Assembly: GCA_029279945.1 (NCBI GenBank)
Contig: JAJUHK010000003.1
Coordinates: 1-64,000 of the forward strand
Source: Pseudidiomarina indica
Lineage (GTDB): Bacteria; Pseudomonadota; Gammaproteobacteria; Enterobacterales; Alteromonadaceae
Direction of reading: 5' to 3'
Length of the DNA: 64,000 bases
The stretch's first letter is position 1. Each line of letters opens with the position of its first letter. The translations under genes were made by a program, and so were the position numbers. This document shows positions 35,762-46,862 of this stretch, piece by piece. The notes under the pieces were generated by a model, which had not been told where the DNA came from, made no database searches, and saw nothing but the letters and a program-made list of their open reading frames with translations.

Positions 35762-38700
35762 TTATGTGACGAGATTTTGTTCTTCCGATTTTGGTGCCTG
35801 TGGCTTAGACAAACCATACCAGCTCAATATAGTTCTCATACCACGTTTAAAATCATCCAAAATCAAGTAAAAACTAGGTACTAGGAATAGTGTAATGACA
35901 GTTGCAAACAGTATTCCAAATGCCAACGACACGGCCATTGGAATCACCATTTTCGCTTGCAGACTACGTTCCATCATAATAGGAGCCAACCCTAAGAAGG
36001 TTGTTAATGACGTTAGAATAATTGCTCTAAAACGCATCACACCCGCATCAGTGACAGCTTTAAATAACTCCTCACCTTGCGAACGAGCCCAGTTAACATA
36101 GTTCACTAATACCAATGAGTCGTTAACAATGACCCCTGACAACGCTAGGATACCAAACAAACTCAATAGCGAAATTGGCATGCCCATTACTAAGTGGCCC
36201 ACAATAGCGCCGATTGCTCCAAAAGGGATAACCGACATAATAATCACAGGCTGGATGTATGAACGTAATGGGATAGCCATAACCGCATAGATACCAAACA
36301 TCGCTAGGGCAAATCCAATCGCTAATGACCCAGTTGCTTCCGCTTCATCTTGCGACGCTCCCTCTAATTTAAAACCAACGGATGGATAGCGATCAAGGAT
36401 TGGCTGAATTTTGCTATCACGCACTTGTCGGACGATATCAAACGGCTGCACTCGGCTTTTATCAACACGTGCGCGGACATTGACTGACCGCTCCCCATTA
36501 ATACGACTAATGGTATTGTATCCTTTGGCAAAGCGGATATCGGCAAGCTCAGTGAATGGGATCATTGAACCATCGGCCGTACGCAATTTCATACTTTCCA
36601 GATTACCGATCGATTGCCGCTCAGCTAACGGGTAACGCACCATCACTTTCACCTCTTCGTCATCACGTTGCACGCGTTGTGCTTCGGCACCATAGAATGC
36701 GAAACGGACTTGTGTGGCTAAGTCTTGCAATGTGATCCCCAGCGCGGTAGCAAGTGGTTTTAGTTCCAATACTACTTCGTCATTACCCTCACCAAAGGTA
36801 TCTTCGATATCAAATACTCCTTCAAACCGTGCCAATTCTTGCCGCAACATCAATGCTGCCGCAGAGAGCTCATCCAAATTACTTCCGGTTAATTGGAACT
36901 CCACATCGAAGCTACTACCTCCTGCGATACTACCTTGGAAATTGAGTGATTTTACCCCGGCAATCTCAGGCATTCTTTCGCGCCACTCATTCAACACGGC
37001 AAAGCCATCAAGGGTACGATCCTCACCTTTCTCTAACTCTGCAATAATAGTTCCTGTCGTTGCACTGGTGAGAAAAATTGTGGTGTGCTTGATAATGTTT
37101 TCACCAATGTCTTGTTCTGCACGTGCATCTACTTCAAGTAGCTTTTCCTCTAACAGGTTCAACGTCCGAATCGTGGATTCTTCGGCAGAACCTGGCTGCA
37201 TTTGCACACTAGCGCGAATGAAATCACTCGGGATATCTGGGAAAAACACCCACCGCACGGCGCCACTTGCAACTAGGCCAATGGACAAGATAAACAGCGC
37301 AATAAAGGTCGCTACAGTCGCATACCGATACCGTACACACTTCAGTAAAAATGGGTGATAGTAGGTGCGGGCAACATACATCAAAGCGTCCGCTATTTTA
37401 TTGCGTACCTGTTGGAACCGATTTAGCTCTTCACTCTCGCGCGGACTATATTTCATATGAGCCAAGTGCGCGGGCAAAATAAACTTAGACTCAATTAACG
37501 AGAATCCAAGGCACAGAATTAATACCCAAGCTATCGATTCCCATATTTTCCCCATTGTCCCTTCTATCATGAGCATTGGAAGGAACGCGATCATGGTAGT
37601 TAGCACCCCAAAAGTTGCGGGCATGGCTACTTTTTTCGCGCCGATAACTACATTATCAATAGACTGACCTTTCTCTTCGATTTCTGAATAAACACTTTCA
37701 CCAATAATAATGGCGTCATCGACGACGATCGCTAGCACCAAAATAAATCCAAACAATGAAATCATGTTCAAAGAGATATCGAACATGGGGAGCGGCATCA
37801 GCGCGATAGTACCTAAAAAGCAAATTGGGATACCGAGCATAACCCAAAATGCCAAACGCAATCGCATGAATAATGCCAAGCAAAGAAATACCAGTAAGCC
37901 GCCCGATATCATGTTGCTGGTCATAAGATTCAGACGATCTTTGAGGTAGTATGACGAATCCCCCCAATTCTCAATCGTCACTTCAGGCGGCAGATCTTGC
38001 GCTTTACGCTCCACATAACGCTTCACTGCCTCGGCGATTAACAGGTCGTTCTGATCACCCACAGAATCCACCCGGATAAAAGTCGCGTTCTTACCATTAA
38101 AATGGGTATAACGGCGTTGTTCAACGAAGTGATCTTTAACTACTGCAATATCGCCTAACGTCAAGCGCGTGCCATCTGGGCGCTTAATCAAAACAATTTG
38201 TTCGAACTCGCCACCCCAATACGCTTGGTTATTCGCCCGCAATAAAATATCGCCGTTTGGAGTTCGAATCGACCCTCCAGCTACATCAATTGAAGTACCC
38301 CGAATAGCACTCACAATATCTTGGAAAGTAAGGTTATAGCGTTGTAAGTCTGCCTCGGAAATTTCTACCGAAATCTCATAGTTGCGCGCGCCAACGACTT
38401 CAACTTTAGAAATGCCGCCAATCTTTTTCAAATCATCACGGATTTGCTTAGCCAATTCCTTTTGCATGGCTTCGTCCATATCGCCGTATACAGCGATCCA
38501 GATAACTTCTCGTTGCGGACGTAACTGATAAATTGTCGGTTTCTCAATCTGCTGTGGGAAGCTTGGGATAGCATCAACACGCATTTTGATTTCGTCCATC
38601 ACCACCTGGACGTCATAATTATTCTCAATTTCAACGGTAACGCTGCCAAGCCCTTCTCGAGCTGTGGCACTTATGCGCTTAATCCCATCCACATCCTTAA

Positions 38701-38938
38701 TGGCATCCTCAATGCGTATCAACACACCTTGCTCTACTTCTTGAGGTGCTGCACCAAGATATGGAACCTGGATACTAATAATATTTAACTCGATTTCAGG
38801 GAACATTTGCTTCTGAACCTGTCCCAACATAAACAATCCACTGATGATAATCATCATCATCAGCAAGTTGGCAGCAACCGAGTTGTTAGTAAACCACGCA
38901 ATAGGGCCTTTCTTGGGGTCGATGTCAAACTTACTCAT
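35762..38938 (-). CDS. RND efflux pump, inner-membrane permease
   Basis: This 1058-residue proton-driven exporter is of the AcrB/MexB superfamily, closest in style to the MdtBC/multidrug branch. It has 12 membrane segments and two large periplasmic loops. The proton-relay Asp pair is in ILAIVVDDAII near residue 405, and the second-half repeat carries SLFGILALSGVIVNDSLVLVNYV. The N-terminal helix follows PIAWFTNNSVAANLL, seen in uncharacterised environmental RND pumps. Its start overlaps the adaptor gene by eight bases. No TolC-type channel gene or regulator is nearby, so it probably borrows a TolC encoded elsewhere. Substrate unknown. Confidence 0.95.
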   Translation of the reverse strand: MSKFDIDPKKGPIAWFTNNSVAANLLMMMIIISGLFMLGQVQKQMFPEIELNIISIQVPYLGAAPQEVEQGVLIRIEDAIKDVDGIKRISATAREGLGSVTVEIENNYDVQVVMDEIKMRVDAIPSFPQQIEKPTIYQLRPQREVIWIAVYGDMDEAMQKELAKQIRDDLKKIGGISKVEVVGARNYEISVEISEADLQRYNLTFQDIVSAIRGTSIDVAGGSIRTPNGDILLRANNQAYWGGEFEQIVLIKRPDGTRLTLGDIAVVKDHFVEQRRYTHFNGKNATFIRVDSVGDQNDLLIAEAVKRYVERKAQDLPPEVTIENWGDSSYYLKDRLNLMTSNMISGGLLVFLCLALFMRLRLAFWVMLGIPICFLGTIALMPLPMFDISLNMISLFGFILVLAIVVDDAIIIGESVYSEIEEKGQSIDNVVIGAKKVAMPATFGVLTTMIAFLPMLMIEGTMGKIWESIAWVLILCLGFSLIESKFILPAHLAHMKYSPRESEELNRFQQVRNKIADALMYVARTYYHPFLLKCVRYRYATVATFIALFILSIGLVASGAVRWVFFPDIPSDFIRASVQMQPGSAEESTIRTLNLLEEKLLEVDARAEQDIGENIIKHTTIFLTSATTGTIIAELEKGEDRTLDGFAVLNEWRERMPEIAGVKSLNFQGSIAGGSSFDVEFQLTGSNLDELSAAALMLRQELARFEGVFDIEDTFGEGNDEVVLELKPLATALGITLQDLATQVRFAFYGAEAQRVQRDDEEVKVMVRYPLAERQSIGNLESMKLRTADGSMIPFTELADIRFAKGYNTISRINGERSVNVRARVDKSRVQPFDIVRQVRDSKIQPILDRYPSVGFKLEGASQDEAEATGSLAIGFALAMFGIYAVMAIPLRSYIQPVIIMSVIPFGAIGAIVGHLVMGMPISLLSLFGILALSGVIVNDSLVLVNYVNWARSQGEELFKAVTDAGVMRFRAIILTSLTTFLGLAPIMMERSLQAKMVIPMAVSLAFGILFATVITLFLVPSFYLILDDFKRGMRTILSWYGLSKPQAPKSEEQNLVT

Positions 38939-40142
38939 TGCTAGTTCCTGCAGTTACTGTTGCATCACTATTATCAGCATCATCGACAGAGGTCTCTCCT
39001 GCTATCCGTACTTTCATACTCGGCAACGCATTGGAAAGCTGGGTTAAGACCACACGATCACCAGCAGAAAGGCCGCTATCAATAATGACATCGTGGGCTT
39101 CTGCTCGAATGATATTGAGCGTTCTACGCTGTAACCGGTGTTCGTCATCAACCACCCACACGGTGTTGTCTGCCAGCAAGGCATAGCGCGGTAAACGGAT
39201 CACATTTTCAACTTCAATCCCATCCACAACAACTTCCACAAAGCGACCAAAGCGCAGCGGTTCAGCGTGTGTTTGTCCACGTTGGTTATAGGGGTCATCT
39301 ACTTCAATGACGCCGTAAATAACCCGGCTTTGTTGATCTAGCACGCCTTCACTACGAATTAAGTGACCATGCCAAACCGTAGGCAAACCTGCTACTGGGC
39401 TGGTTAGTTCAGCTGCTGAAAAGCTGCCAGCATAGTTTGCATCGGGTAAATCAATGTAGGCAAGATCACGATCACTCAATGGAATACGAACTTCCGCAGT
39501 TTCTGAGCCATAAAGTGTTGCAACAGGACTATTAATCGATAAAAACTGACCAATATCTGCTGTTTTATTTTGCAATATGCCGTCAAATGGTGCTCGGATC
39601 ACGGTTCGCTCTAAATCTCGTTCTGCTTTTTCCAAGGCTGCTTCTGCTGATTGGACCGCTGCCAACGCACTAGCAACCTGCGGTTCACGAATACCTAATG
39701 GTGGAATTTCACCTACCTGTAGTGCTTCCCACTCTTCCTTGGCGACTTTAGCGCGTGCACTTTCTTCAGCCAAAGCAGCACGAGCCTGAGCTAATGAAGC
39801 TTTGGCATTTTGCACTGCAACACGATAGTCAGCAGGATCGATACGAAGTAACACTTCACCCCGCATAAAAAACCCACCATTTACGAACTTCTCGGATACT
39901 TCAACCACCTGACCACTCACTTGGGTAACAACATTGGTCATATGTTTCGGTTGCACGTTTCCTTGCGCATAGACCTTAAACTGAACCGTCTCCGGTTGAA
40001 CCACAACAACATCAACCAATACGGGAGGTCGCTCCATCGAGCGTTGCGGGGGTTGCGGGCGCACGATAAACATCAACACCAATAAAATAATCGCAGTTAA
40101 GACAATGAGAGGCGGAATAATAATTCTTTTTTTAAATGCCAT
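38931..40142 (-). CDS. RND efflux pump, periplasmic adaptor
   Basis: The 403-residue membrane-fusion protein links the permease to an outer-membrane channel. It has an N-terminal membrane anchor (residues 8-28, very hydrophobic) with no lipobox; a lipoyl-like half-motif in VTQVSGQVVEVSEKFVNGG; an Ala/Glu-rich coiled-coil hairpin (residues about 105-175); the second lipoyl half in VIRAPFDGILQNKTADIGQF; and a C-terminal beta-barrel and membrane-proximal domain. It is the first gene of the two-gene efflux operon. A palindrome lies about 50 bases upstream. Confidence 0.93.
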   Translation of the reverse strand: MAFKKRIIIPPLIVLTAIILLVLMFIVRPQPPQRSMERPPVLVDVVVVQPETVQFKVYAQGNVQPKHMTNVVTQVSGQVVEVSEKFVNGGFFMRGEVLLRIDPADYRVAVQNAKASLAQARAALAEESARAKVAKEEWEALQVGEIPPLGIREPQVASALAAVQSAEAALEKAERDLERTVIRAPFDGILQNKTADIGQFLSINSPVATLYGSETAEVRIPLSDRDLAYIDLPDANYAGSFSAAELTSPVAGLPTVWHGHLIRSEGVLDQQSRVIYGVIEVDDPYNQRGQTHAEPLRFGRFVEVVVDGIEVENVIRLPRYALLADNTVWVVDDEHRLQRRTLNIIRAEAHDVIIDSGLSAGDRVVLTQLSNALPSMKVRIAGETSVDDADNSDATVTAGTSNE

Positions 40143-40188
40143 ACCAGTTGAGACCCATCAAATAATAGAGATAGAACGAGAATTATAG

Positions 40189-40204
40189 ATACTATATTAA
40201 GTAT
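40189..40204. promoter_or_regulatory. Candidate operator upstream of the efflux operon
   Basis: ATACTATATTAAGTAT has 5-base inverted arms around a 6-base AT-rich center, next to a TATAAT on the minus strand (40187-40182). Its place in front of an efflux operon suggests a repressor site, but the arms are short and the region is AT-rich, so chance is likely. Confidence 0.25.
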
Positions 40205-40270
40205 GCCGGGATTCTGGTAAAGCAGTTAGTAACAATATGTTAAAAGTTGTAACGGTACCTGTAGTGACTG

Positions 40271-41158
40271 CTAATTATCACGCTGTTGGTACAAACCAAT
40301 ACAAATCAATAACAAACCTACAAAAGTAGTGATTTGAATCATCTCGTCTAGCACCACATATATCAATACCAGCGAAATAAAAGGGCTGAGGAATATTAAT
40401 GTTGATATTTGTGCCGTTTTCGTCGCTAACCGCATAGCAGTTAGCCAAAGTACGAAAGTTACACCCATCTCAAATAGACCGACATAAACGCCTGCTACTA
40501 ACCCCGGCCAAGTTAGGGTAAACGCGTTATTCGGCTCAGCCCCCAGCAGACTGGATAAGCCGTTGACCAGCGCCAGCCATAGTATTCCCCAAACGAAACA
40601 CCAAAATAATGCGGGTATCGGCGGATCTTGATTCTTGGTATTAAGCAACCAATAGGTAGCCCACAGCAAGGTGCTCAGTACCGCTAACCCAATTCCGCTC
40701 CAATTGGTTTGCGTTAAATCCCATTGGCCGCCTGTGGCAATAAGGAATACTCCAGCATAGGCAAGTACCATCGCGAGCAAGTCTTTTCGACTCAATGTAT
40801 GCCCTAAAAATGGAACCGCCAGCAATGACATCGTTATCGCCCAAGTATAGTTGATTGCTTGAGCTTGTTGGGCGGGGAGCTGATCGTAGGCAGCAAACAA
40901 CACCCAATAATATGCGGCGGGATTAATTAACCCCTGTAATGCATAAAATCCTGAACGGCGACGCCCAATAGCCATGGTCTCCACCCAGCTTTTATTGACC
41001 GTCAGCACCATGGCAAAAAATATAACGCTGGTTACCGCTGCCACGGTGAGTAATTCCAAGGGTGTTAAATACTGTAAGGCGACTTTAAACGCAGTTGCTA
41101 CGGTTGACCAAAGCAGCACTGCGAATAATGCGAAATAGATCGCTTTACGTTGATTCAT
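40271..41158 (-). CDS. EamA/DMT family transporter
   Basis: The protein of about 295 residues has ten hydrophobic segments in two EamA repeats: ALFAVLLWSTVATAFKVAL at the start of the first and GIGLAVLSTLLWATYWLLN at the start of the second. Such proteins export amino acids, nucleosides or other small metabolites across the inner membrane; the substrate here is unknown. I chose the ATG at 41158, after GGTGGTG, over an in-frame start nine codons upstream. Its start lies inside the end of tilS (14-base overlap), so it is expressed from the dnaE-accA-tilS transcript. Confidence 0.88.
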   Translation of the reverse strand: MNQRKAIYFALFAVLLWSTVATAFKVALQYLTPLELLTVAAVTSVIFFAMVLTVNKSWVETMAIGRRRSGFYALQGLINPAAYYWVLFAAYDQLPAQQAQAINYTWAITMSLLAVPFLGHTLSRKDLLAMVLAYAGVFLIATGGQWDLTQTNWSGIGLAVLSTLLWATYWLLNTKNQDPPIPALFWCFVWGILWLALVNGLSSLLGAEPNNAFTLTWPGLVAGVYVGLFEMGVTFVLWLTAMRLATKTAQISTLIFLSPFISLVLIYVVLDEMIQITTFVGLLLICIGLYQQRDN

Positions 41159-42185
41159 GTAACACCACCCAACGCTCTTTGTCATGCCCTATGTGACGTG
41201 TTAAAAGTACCTTACCCCACTGTACTTGAGGGCGAGCTTCATTGGTGGTGAAGAGCATCTGTTGTCGTACTTGTTCCAGTTGCGCATATGACGGTGTGGG
41301 GGCGTGTTGCTGTTGCAACCAAAACCGCAGTACTGCACGCTGCAATTGTTCACTATGTGTCAGCAACCAGTTCGTCGCGAGATGCCCCTGCTCATTAATA
41401 TGTGGCGTGATCTGTTGCGCCAGTAATTCATCGAGCAACATGGCAGTTTCCGCACACAATTGCGTACTACGCAACAAAGCATTACCAAAATGTGGCCAGC
41501 GTTGTTCTAACTCTGGGATAATTACGTGACGAAAAAAGTTCCGTTCAATGCGCGTGTCATAGTTGGTATCGTCTTCGATCCAAAATAATTGATGTTCATG
41601 CGCATATCGATAAATTTCTGCTTTACTGATATCCAACAGTGGCCGTAACCACGTTTGCTTACCACGACGACTCACCATCGCCATCGCCGCTAAACCTTTG
41701 GGCCCAGCACCACGTTTCAGTTGCAAAAAGAAGGTTTCCATTTGGTCGTTACGATGATGCCCTAGTAAAAACACTGCATTCGGCTGGCCTAATTCAGCCA
41801 GTCGCTGATAACGCGCTTCTCGACCTGCTGCTTCTTTACTAATACGGCGCCCTAAAGCAACATCGAGCTGCTCGCAATGCATCGGGAATTGCCGTCGCTG
41901 ACAATCCGTCACCAACCCCGCTGCCCACTCTTTAGAGTTGGAATGAAATGCGTGATCAAGATGAATAGCAAAATACTGGTAATGCGGGAATTCTTGGCGA
42001 AAGATAGCCGTCAAATCCAATACTGTTTGGGAGTCAGCACCACCACCTAAGCACACGATGATCTGCTGTTTAGGCTGAAGCTGCAATGCCAGTAAACGTT
42101 GCCGAAACAAACGATAAAGAGGGTCTGAAAACTGCTGACCCTCTTGTGGTGATAGTGGTGATAGTTGAGCTGTTGTACGCTTCAA
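41145..42185 (-). CDS. tilS: tRNA(Ile)-lysidine synthase
   Basis: It converts the wobble C of tRNA-Ile(CAU) to lysidine so that AUA is read as Ile. The 346 residues show HHRNDQMETFFLQLKRGAGPKGL, LRPLLDISKAEI and IEDDTNYDTRIERNFFRH, all typical of TilS, and the gene follows accA as in E. coli. Two oddities: the ATP P-loop reads GGGADS, with Gly in place of the usual Ser of SGG-x-DS, and the C-terminal region is short (E. coli TilS is 432 residues), suggesting a reduced second substrate domain. The enzyme is essential, so it is probably functional unless another copy exists. Confidence 0.9.
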   Translation of the reverse strand: MKRTTAQLSPLSPQEGQQFSDPLYRLFRQRLLALQLQPKQQIIVCLGGGADSQTVLDLTAIFRQEFPHYQYFAIHLDHAFHSNSKEWAAGLVTDCQRRQFPMHCEQLDVALGRRISKEAAGREARYQRLAELGQPNAVFLLGHHRNDQMETFFLQLKRGAGPKGLAAMAMVSRRGKQTWLRPLLDISKAEIYRYAHEHQLFWIEDDTNYDTRIERNFFRHVIIPELEQRWPHFGNALLRSTQLCAETAMLLDELLAQQITPHINEQGHLATNWLLTHSEQLQRAVLRFWLQQQHAPTPSYAQLEQVRQQMLFTTNEARPQVQWGKVLLTRHIGHDKERWVVLHEST

Positions 42186-42206
42186 CGCACTTCACTCCTA
42201 CAGCTA

Positions 42207-43163
42207 TTAGCAATAACCAAATGACATGAGTTTTTGGTAGCGTTGTTCCAACCGGCTAACGTTATCAACGTTCATCAGACTTTCCAAATCAACCAATAAT
42301 TGCCGTTTAATACGCTTTGCCATTTCTTCATAATCACGATGCGCGCCACCTAATGGTTCTTCAATAATCGCATCGATTAAACCTAATTCCAGTGAGCGTT
42401 GTGCGGTAACCCCCATGGCTTCAGCTGCTAATGGAGCTTTCTCAGCACTTTTCCATAGAATGGATGCACAACCTTCTGGAGAAATAACTGAGTAGGTTGA
42501 ATATTGGAGCATATTGACCCGATCACCAACACCAATCGCCAACGCGCCACCAGAACCGCCCTCACCAATAACGGTACAAATGATAGGGGTTTTCAGCCGT
42601 GCCATAACCTTTAAGTTACGCGCAATGGCTTCGGACTGGCCACGCTCCTCTGCACCAATACCTGGGTAGGCACCCGGAGTGTCGATGAAGGTAATAATCG
42701 GTAACTTAAATCGCTCGGCCATTTCCATTAATCGTAACGCTTTGCGGTAGCCTTCTGGACGTGGCATGCCAAAGTTACGACGTACTTTTTCTCGCGTCTC
42801 CCGACCTTTTTGATGACCAATAACCATGACTGGTTTACCGTCTATACGAGCGGTTCCGCCGACAATGGCTTCATCGTTGGCAAACGTACGATCACCGGCC
42901 AACTCATCAAAGTCATCAAAAATTAGGCGAATATAGTCCAATGTATACGGACGTAATGGATGACGGGCGAGTTGAGCAACTTGCCATGCACCTAAATTAC
43001 CAAAAATCTTTTCAACTAATTGCTCACGTTTCTCTTGTAATTTAGTGATTTCTTCTTCCAAAGAAATATCAAAATCACCCTTTTCACCAACCGCTTTCAA
43101 TTCATCGATTTGGGCTTGTAGCTCCGCGATAGGTTGTTCGAAATCTAAAAATTTAAGACTCAT
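42207..43163 (-). CDS. accA: Acetyl-CoA carboxylase carboxyltransferase, alpha subunit
   Basis: With AccD it moves CO2 from biotin on AccB to acetyl-CoA to give malonyl-CoA, the first step of fatty-acid synthesis. The 318 residues match the family (319 in E. coli). Typical segments are [57 protein letters not shown] and [15 protein letters not shown], which forms the oxyanion region. It sits between dnaE and tilS, 18 bases after dnaE, in the order conserved among gammaproteobacteria. Confidence 0.97.
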   Translation of the reverse strand: MSLKFLDFEQPIAELQAQIDELKAVGEKGDFDISLEEEITKLQEKREQLVEKIFGNLGAWQVAQLARHPLRPYTLDYIRLIFDDFDELAGDRTFANDEAIVGGTARIDGKPVMVIGHQKGRETREKVRRNFGMPRPEGYRKALRLMEMAERFKLPIITFIDTPGAYPGIGAEERGQSEAIARNLKVMARLKTPIICTVIGEGGSGGALAIGVGDRVNMLQYSTYSVISPEGCASILWKSAEKAPLAAEAMGVTAQRSLELGLIDAIIEEPLGGAHRDYEEMAKRIKRQLLVDLESLMNVDNVSRLEQRYQKLMSFGYC

Positions 43164-43181
43164 TATGGCTCCCGTTTGCCA

Positions 43182-46100
43182 TTAAAATTCGAGTTCAACA
43201 GCTTGTTCTCCAAACTGCTGCTGCAACTCATACATCAATTCATCAGTTGGCGTCACGTACCAATCCGTGGCCACCGCATATTCTGCTGTAACATCAGGTC
43301 GCTGGTAGCAAATGTGCAGCGGACAAACGCCGGCTCGATATGGTTCAAGCAATTGCTTCAGAGACTCGATACCAACTGTTTCTAACTGTTGCTGGTGTAG
43401 CGTAACCCGTAACCGTTTTGCATATTGCTCGCGCATACCTACCAAAGTCATAACTTCTCGTGCTGTCATTGTATTGGCTGAGGAGTAATCATCAAAGCTG
43501 ACCTCTCCTTTAATAACCAATATTTGGTCTTTTTCGAGTAAGTCCTGGTAAGTCTCATAGTCTTTTGCAAAGAACCGAACATCAAACCGCGCAGTTTTAT
43601 CATGTAAGGTAACAATTGCCCAGCGCTGGTTCTGTCGATTTAACATCGTTCGCACATCAACTACTAAACCAGCTACGGTTGTCACTTGATCGCGCTCAGT
43701 GGGCTTCACCTCAGCCAATACCGCGGGAACATAGTGTTTTAACTCGTTTCGATAGCGATCGATGGGATGCCCGGTTAAGTATAGCCCAAGGGTTTCACGT
43801 TCGCCTTCGAGCCATATAGCTTCTGGCCACGGCGGAACTTGAATAAACTCATGTTCTATTGTGCTGTTATCGGCGTCAGTCATCAATACGCCAAATAAAT
43901 CTGTCTGCCCAATTGACTCGGCTTTGGCATGTTGCTCAGCTTGCCGCATCGCTTTTTCTAAGGATGCCATCAATACCGCACGGTGTGGGCCTAGCGAGTC
44001 CATCGCTCCGGCTTTGATCAAACGCTCTAAGACGCGGCGATTGAGCTTTTTTAAATCGACCCGGCAGCAAAAATCGAATAAATCAGTAAAAGGACCAGCT
44101 TCGCGGGCCGCTAGAATAGCTTCAATAGGCCCCTCACCTACTCCTTTGATGGCGCCAATGCCATAAACAATACGCTGCTGCTCATCAACAGTAAATTTAT
44201 ACTGGCCGACGTTAACATCAGGTGGTAGCAGTTGTAACCCCATAGCTTCGCATTCATCAACCAAGGTCACAATTTTATCCGTATTATCCATATCAGCAGA
44301 CATGACTGCCGCCATAAATTCAGCAGGATAATGCGTTTTCATCCACAGCGTTTGATAGGATACTAATGCGTAAGCGGCTGAGTGTGATTTGTTAAACCCG
44401 TAGCCGGCAAATTTCTCTACGAGGTCAAATATCCTAACCGCTAACTCACCATCGATACCATTTTTGCGAGCACCTTCTTCAAATACAGCTCGCTGTTGCG
44501 CCATTTCTTCTGGCTTTTTCTTGCCCATGGCACGTCGTAACAAGTCTGCACCGCCGAGTGAATAGCCTGCTAATACTTGGGCAATCTGCATAACCTGTTC
44601 TTGATAAAGGATAACCCCATAAGTTGGCTCAAGAATCGGCTTCAATAGTTCATGTTGGTATTCTTTATCGGGATAGGAGATTTCTTCCCGACCATGTTTA
44701 CGGTCGATAAAGTTGTCCACCATCCCTGATTGTAATGGGCCTGGGCGGAATAACGCGACCAATGCAATAATATCTTCAAACGTGTCCGGCTGAAGTTTTT
44801 TGATCAATTGTTTCATGCCCGCAGATTCAAGCTGGAATACTGCTGTCGTTGCACCTTTTTTCAATAGCTCGAAACAGGCCGAATCATCCAAGGGTATCTG
44901 GCTGATGTTTATCGGTGGTTGACCAACCTGTTGGCGGTTGGCGTTCACCATGTCCAGTGCCCATTGAATAATGGTTAGCGTCCGCAAGCCGAGGAAGTCG
45001 AACTTCACCAGACCGGCGGCTTCAACGTCGTTTTTGTCAAATTGAGTAACTGGATGCTGACCATCTTCATCACAGTACAATGGGGAGAAATCAGTAATTC
45101 GGTTGGGGGCAATAACAACCCCTCCGGCATGTTTTCCGGCGTTGCGGGTCACCCCTTCCAGAATACGGGCCATATCGATAATTTCACGAACATCGTCATC
45201 TTGTTCGTACATTTCGACCAGCCGCGGCTCAACGTCGAACGCTTTCTCCAATGTCATGCCTGGATCGGCAGGCACTAATTTAGTGATTTTATCAACGAAA
45301 CCATATGGGTGGCCAAGCACACGCCCCACATCTCGAATCGATGCTTTGGCTGCCATGGTACCAAAGGTGATGATCTGTGATACTGCATCACGACCGTAGA
45401 GATCAGCAACATGTTCGATTACTTCATCGCGGCGATCCATACAGAAATCAATATCGAAGTCGGGCATGGATACCCGTTCCGGGTTCAAGAAACGTTCGAA
45501 CAGTAAATCAAACTCGAGTGGATCAAGGTCAGTGATCTGAAGTGCATAGGCAACCAGTGAACCAGCACCTGAACCTCGTCCAGGTCCCACTGGGATGTTG
45601 TTATCTTTTGCCCACTGAATAAACTCCATAACGATCAAAAAGTAACCGGGAAAGCCCATCTGGTTGATCACATCAAGCTCTATTTGCAGACGCTCATCGT
45701 AATCAACACGGCGTTCTGCACGTACGCTGGGGTCTGGGAATACCAGCTCTAAACGTTGCTCTAACCCTTCCTTGGCTTTCATGACTAAGAAGTCTTCTGT
45801 GCTCATGCCACCGGTTGGGAATTCTGGCAATACATACTCATCCAGAGTAACTGTTACGTTACAGCGTTTCGCAATTTCGACCGTATTAGCCAAGGCTTCT
45901 GGAATGTCAGCAAACAGTTCAACCATTTGCTCCGGAGTTTTTAAGTATTGCTCTGCACTGTACCGCTGCGGGCGACGTTTATCGTCTAAGGTATAGCCAT
46001 CAGCCACTGCCACACGAACTTCATGTGCAATAAAGTCTTCTGCTTTTAGAAACACCACCTCGTTCGTAGCAACCACTGGGGTATGAGTGGCGGCGGCTAA

Positions 46101-46673
46101 TTCCACAGCGGCGTGCAGGTAATCATTTTCACCCGCCCGACCAGTGCGCTGCAGTTCTAAATAAAATCGTTCGGGGAAGTGCTGCTGATAGAATTCCAGT
46201 AGTTGAGTAGCTTCATCTGTACGGTGTTGCAGTAGCTTCCTACCAATATCCCCTTCACGACCACCAGACAACAGAATCAGCCCATGCTGATATTCAGCGA
46301 GCCACTCTTGATTGACACAAGGCCGGCCACAGCGATGGCCGGCCAAATAACCACGGCTGATTAATTGAATCAATTGTTGATAGCCTTCGTTATTCATTGC
46401 CAAGGCGGTGAGACGAAACGGCTCTTCAAGGGATTCAGGCTGCCAGCCTAACGGCAGTACCCACAAATCGCAGCCAATAATCGGTTTTAAACCACAGTCG
46501 TGTGCCGTGCGATAAAACCGCACTAAGCCGCACATATTCATTTGATCGGTCAATGCCAACGCAGGCATCCCCATTGCGGCAGACGCGGCACATATCGGCT
46601 TTACTTTCGCAAGGCCATCACTCATTGAAAAATCGCTATGGATTCTTAAGTGAATAAATTGGGGTTGTTGCAT
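43182..46673 (-). CDS. dnaE: DNA polymerase III alpha subunit
   Basis: It is the replicative polymerase, about 1163 residues (1160 in E. coli). The N-terminal PHP domain starts at [19 protein letters not shown]. The family C palm carries [27 protein letters not shown] (two catalytic Asp) and [10 protein letters not shown] (third Asp). A helix-hairpin-helix region, the clamp-binding motif QTDLFGV, and an OB-fold and tau-binding end follow. I prefer the ATG at 46673, which gives the usual family start; one at 46685 adds four residues. It begins the dnaE-accA-tilS-EamA unit and diverges from the MCE operon. lpxB and rnhB, which often precede it, are not here. Confidence 0.97.
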   Translation of the reverse strand: MQQPQFIHLRIHSDFSMSDGLAKVKPICAASAAMGMPALALTDQMNMCGLVRFYRTAHDCGLKPIIGCDLWVLPLGWQPESLEEPFRLTALAMNNEGYQQLIQLISRGYLAGHRCGRPCVNQEWLAEYQHGLILLSGGREGDIGRKLLQHRTDEATQLLEFYQQHFPERFYLELQRTGRAGENDYLHAAVELAAATHTPVVATNEVVFLKAEDFIAHEVRVAVADGYTLDDKRRPQRYSAEQYLKTPEQMVELFADIPEALANTVEIAKRCNVTVTLDEYVLPEFPTGGMSTEDFLVMKAKEGLEQRLELVFPDPSVRAERRVDYDERLQIELDVINQMGFPGYFLIVMEFIQWAKDNNIPVGPGRGSGAGSLVAYALQITDLDPLEFDLLFERFLNPERVSMPDFDIDFCMDRRDEVIEHVADLYGRDAVSQIITFGTMAAKASIRDVGRVLGHPYGFVDKITKLVPADPGMTLEKAFDVEPRLVEMYEQDDDVREIIDMARILEGVTRNAGKHAGGVVIAPNRITDFSPLYCDEDGQHPVTQFDKNDVEAAGLVKFDFLGLRTLTIIQWALDMVNANRQQVGQPPINISQIPLDDSACFELLKKGATTAVFQLESAGMKQLIKKLQPDTFEDIIALVALFRPGPLQSGMVDNFIDRKHGREEISYPDKEYQHELLKPILEPTYGVILYQEQVMQIAQVLAGYSLGGADLLRRAMGKKKPEEMAQQRAVFEEGARKNGIDGELAVRIFDLVEKFAGYGFNKSHSAAYALVSYQTLWMKTHYPAEFMAAVMSADMDNTDKIVTLVDECEAMGLQLLPPDVNVGQYKFTVDEQQRIVYGIGAIKGVGEGPIEAILAAREAGPFTDLFDFCCRVDLKKLNRRVLERLIKAGAMDSLGPHRAVLMASLEKAMRQAEQHAKAESIGQTDLFGVLMTDADNSTIEHEFIQVPPWPEAIWLEGERETLGLYLTGHPIDRYRNELKHYVPAVLAEVKPTERDQVTTVAGLVVDVRTMLNRQNQRWAIVTLHDKTARFDVRFFAKDYETYQDLLEKDQILVIKGEVSFDDYSSANTMTAREVMTLVGMREQYAKRLRVTLHQQQLETVGIESLKQLLEPYRAGVCPLHICYQRPDVTAEYAVATDWYVTPTDELMYELQQQFGEQAVELEF

Positions 46674-46862
46674 GACGACACTCATGAATTAAATAGCTGC
46701 AGAAAATGATGATTCTGAGCTTATTGTGCCGTATGCATGCAAGCTTGTCATGTAGTGATTTTTTTTTAACATAATAAGAACAATTTACTGTATAGAAACT
46801 GACTAAACATTAAAACGTTGTTATAGTACAATTCGTTACCAGTGAACTAATAGTAGAGTTTC

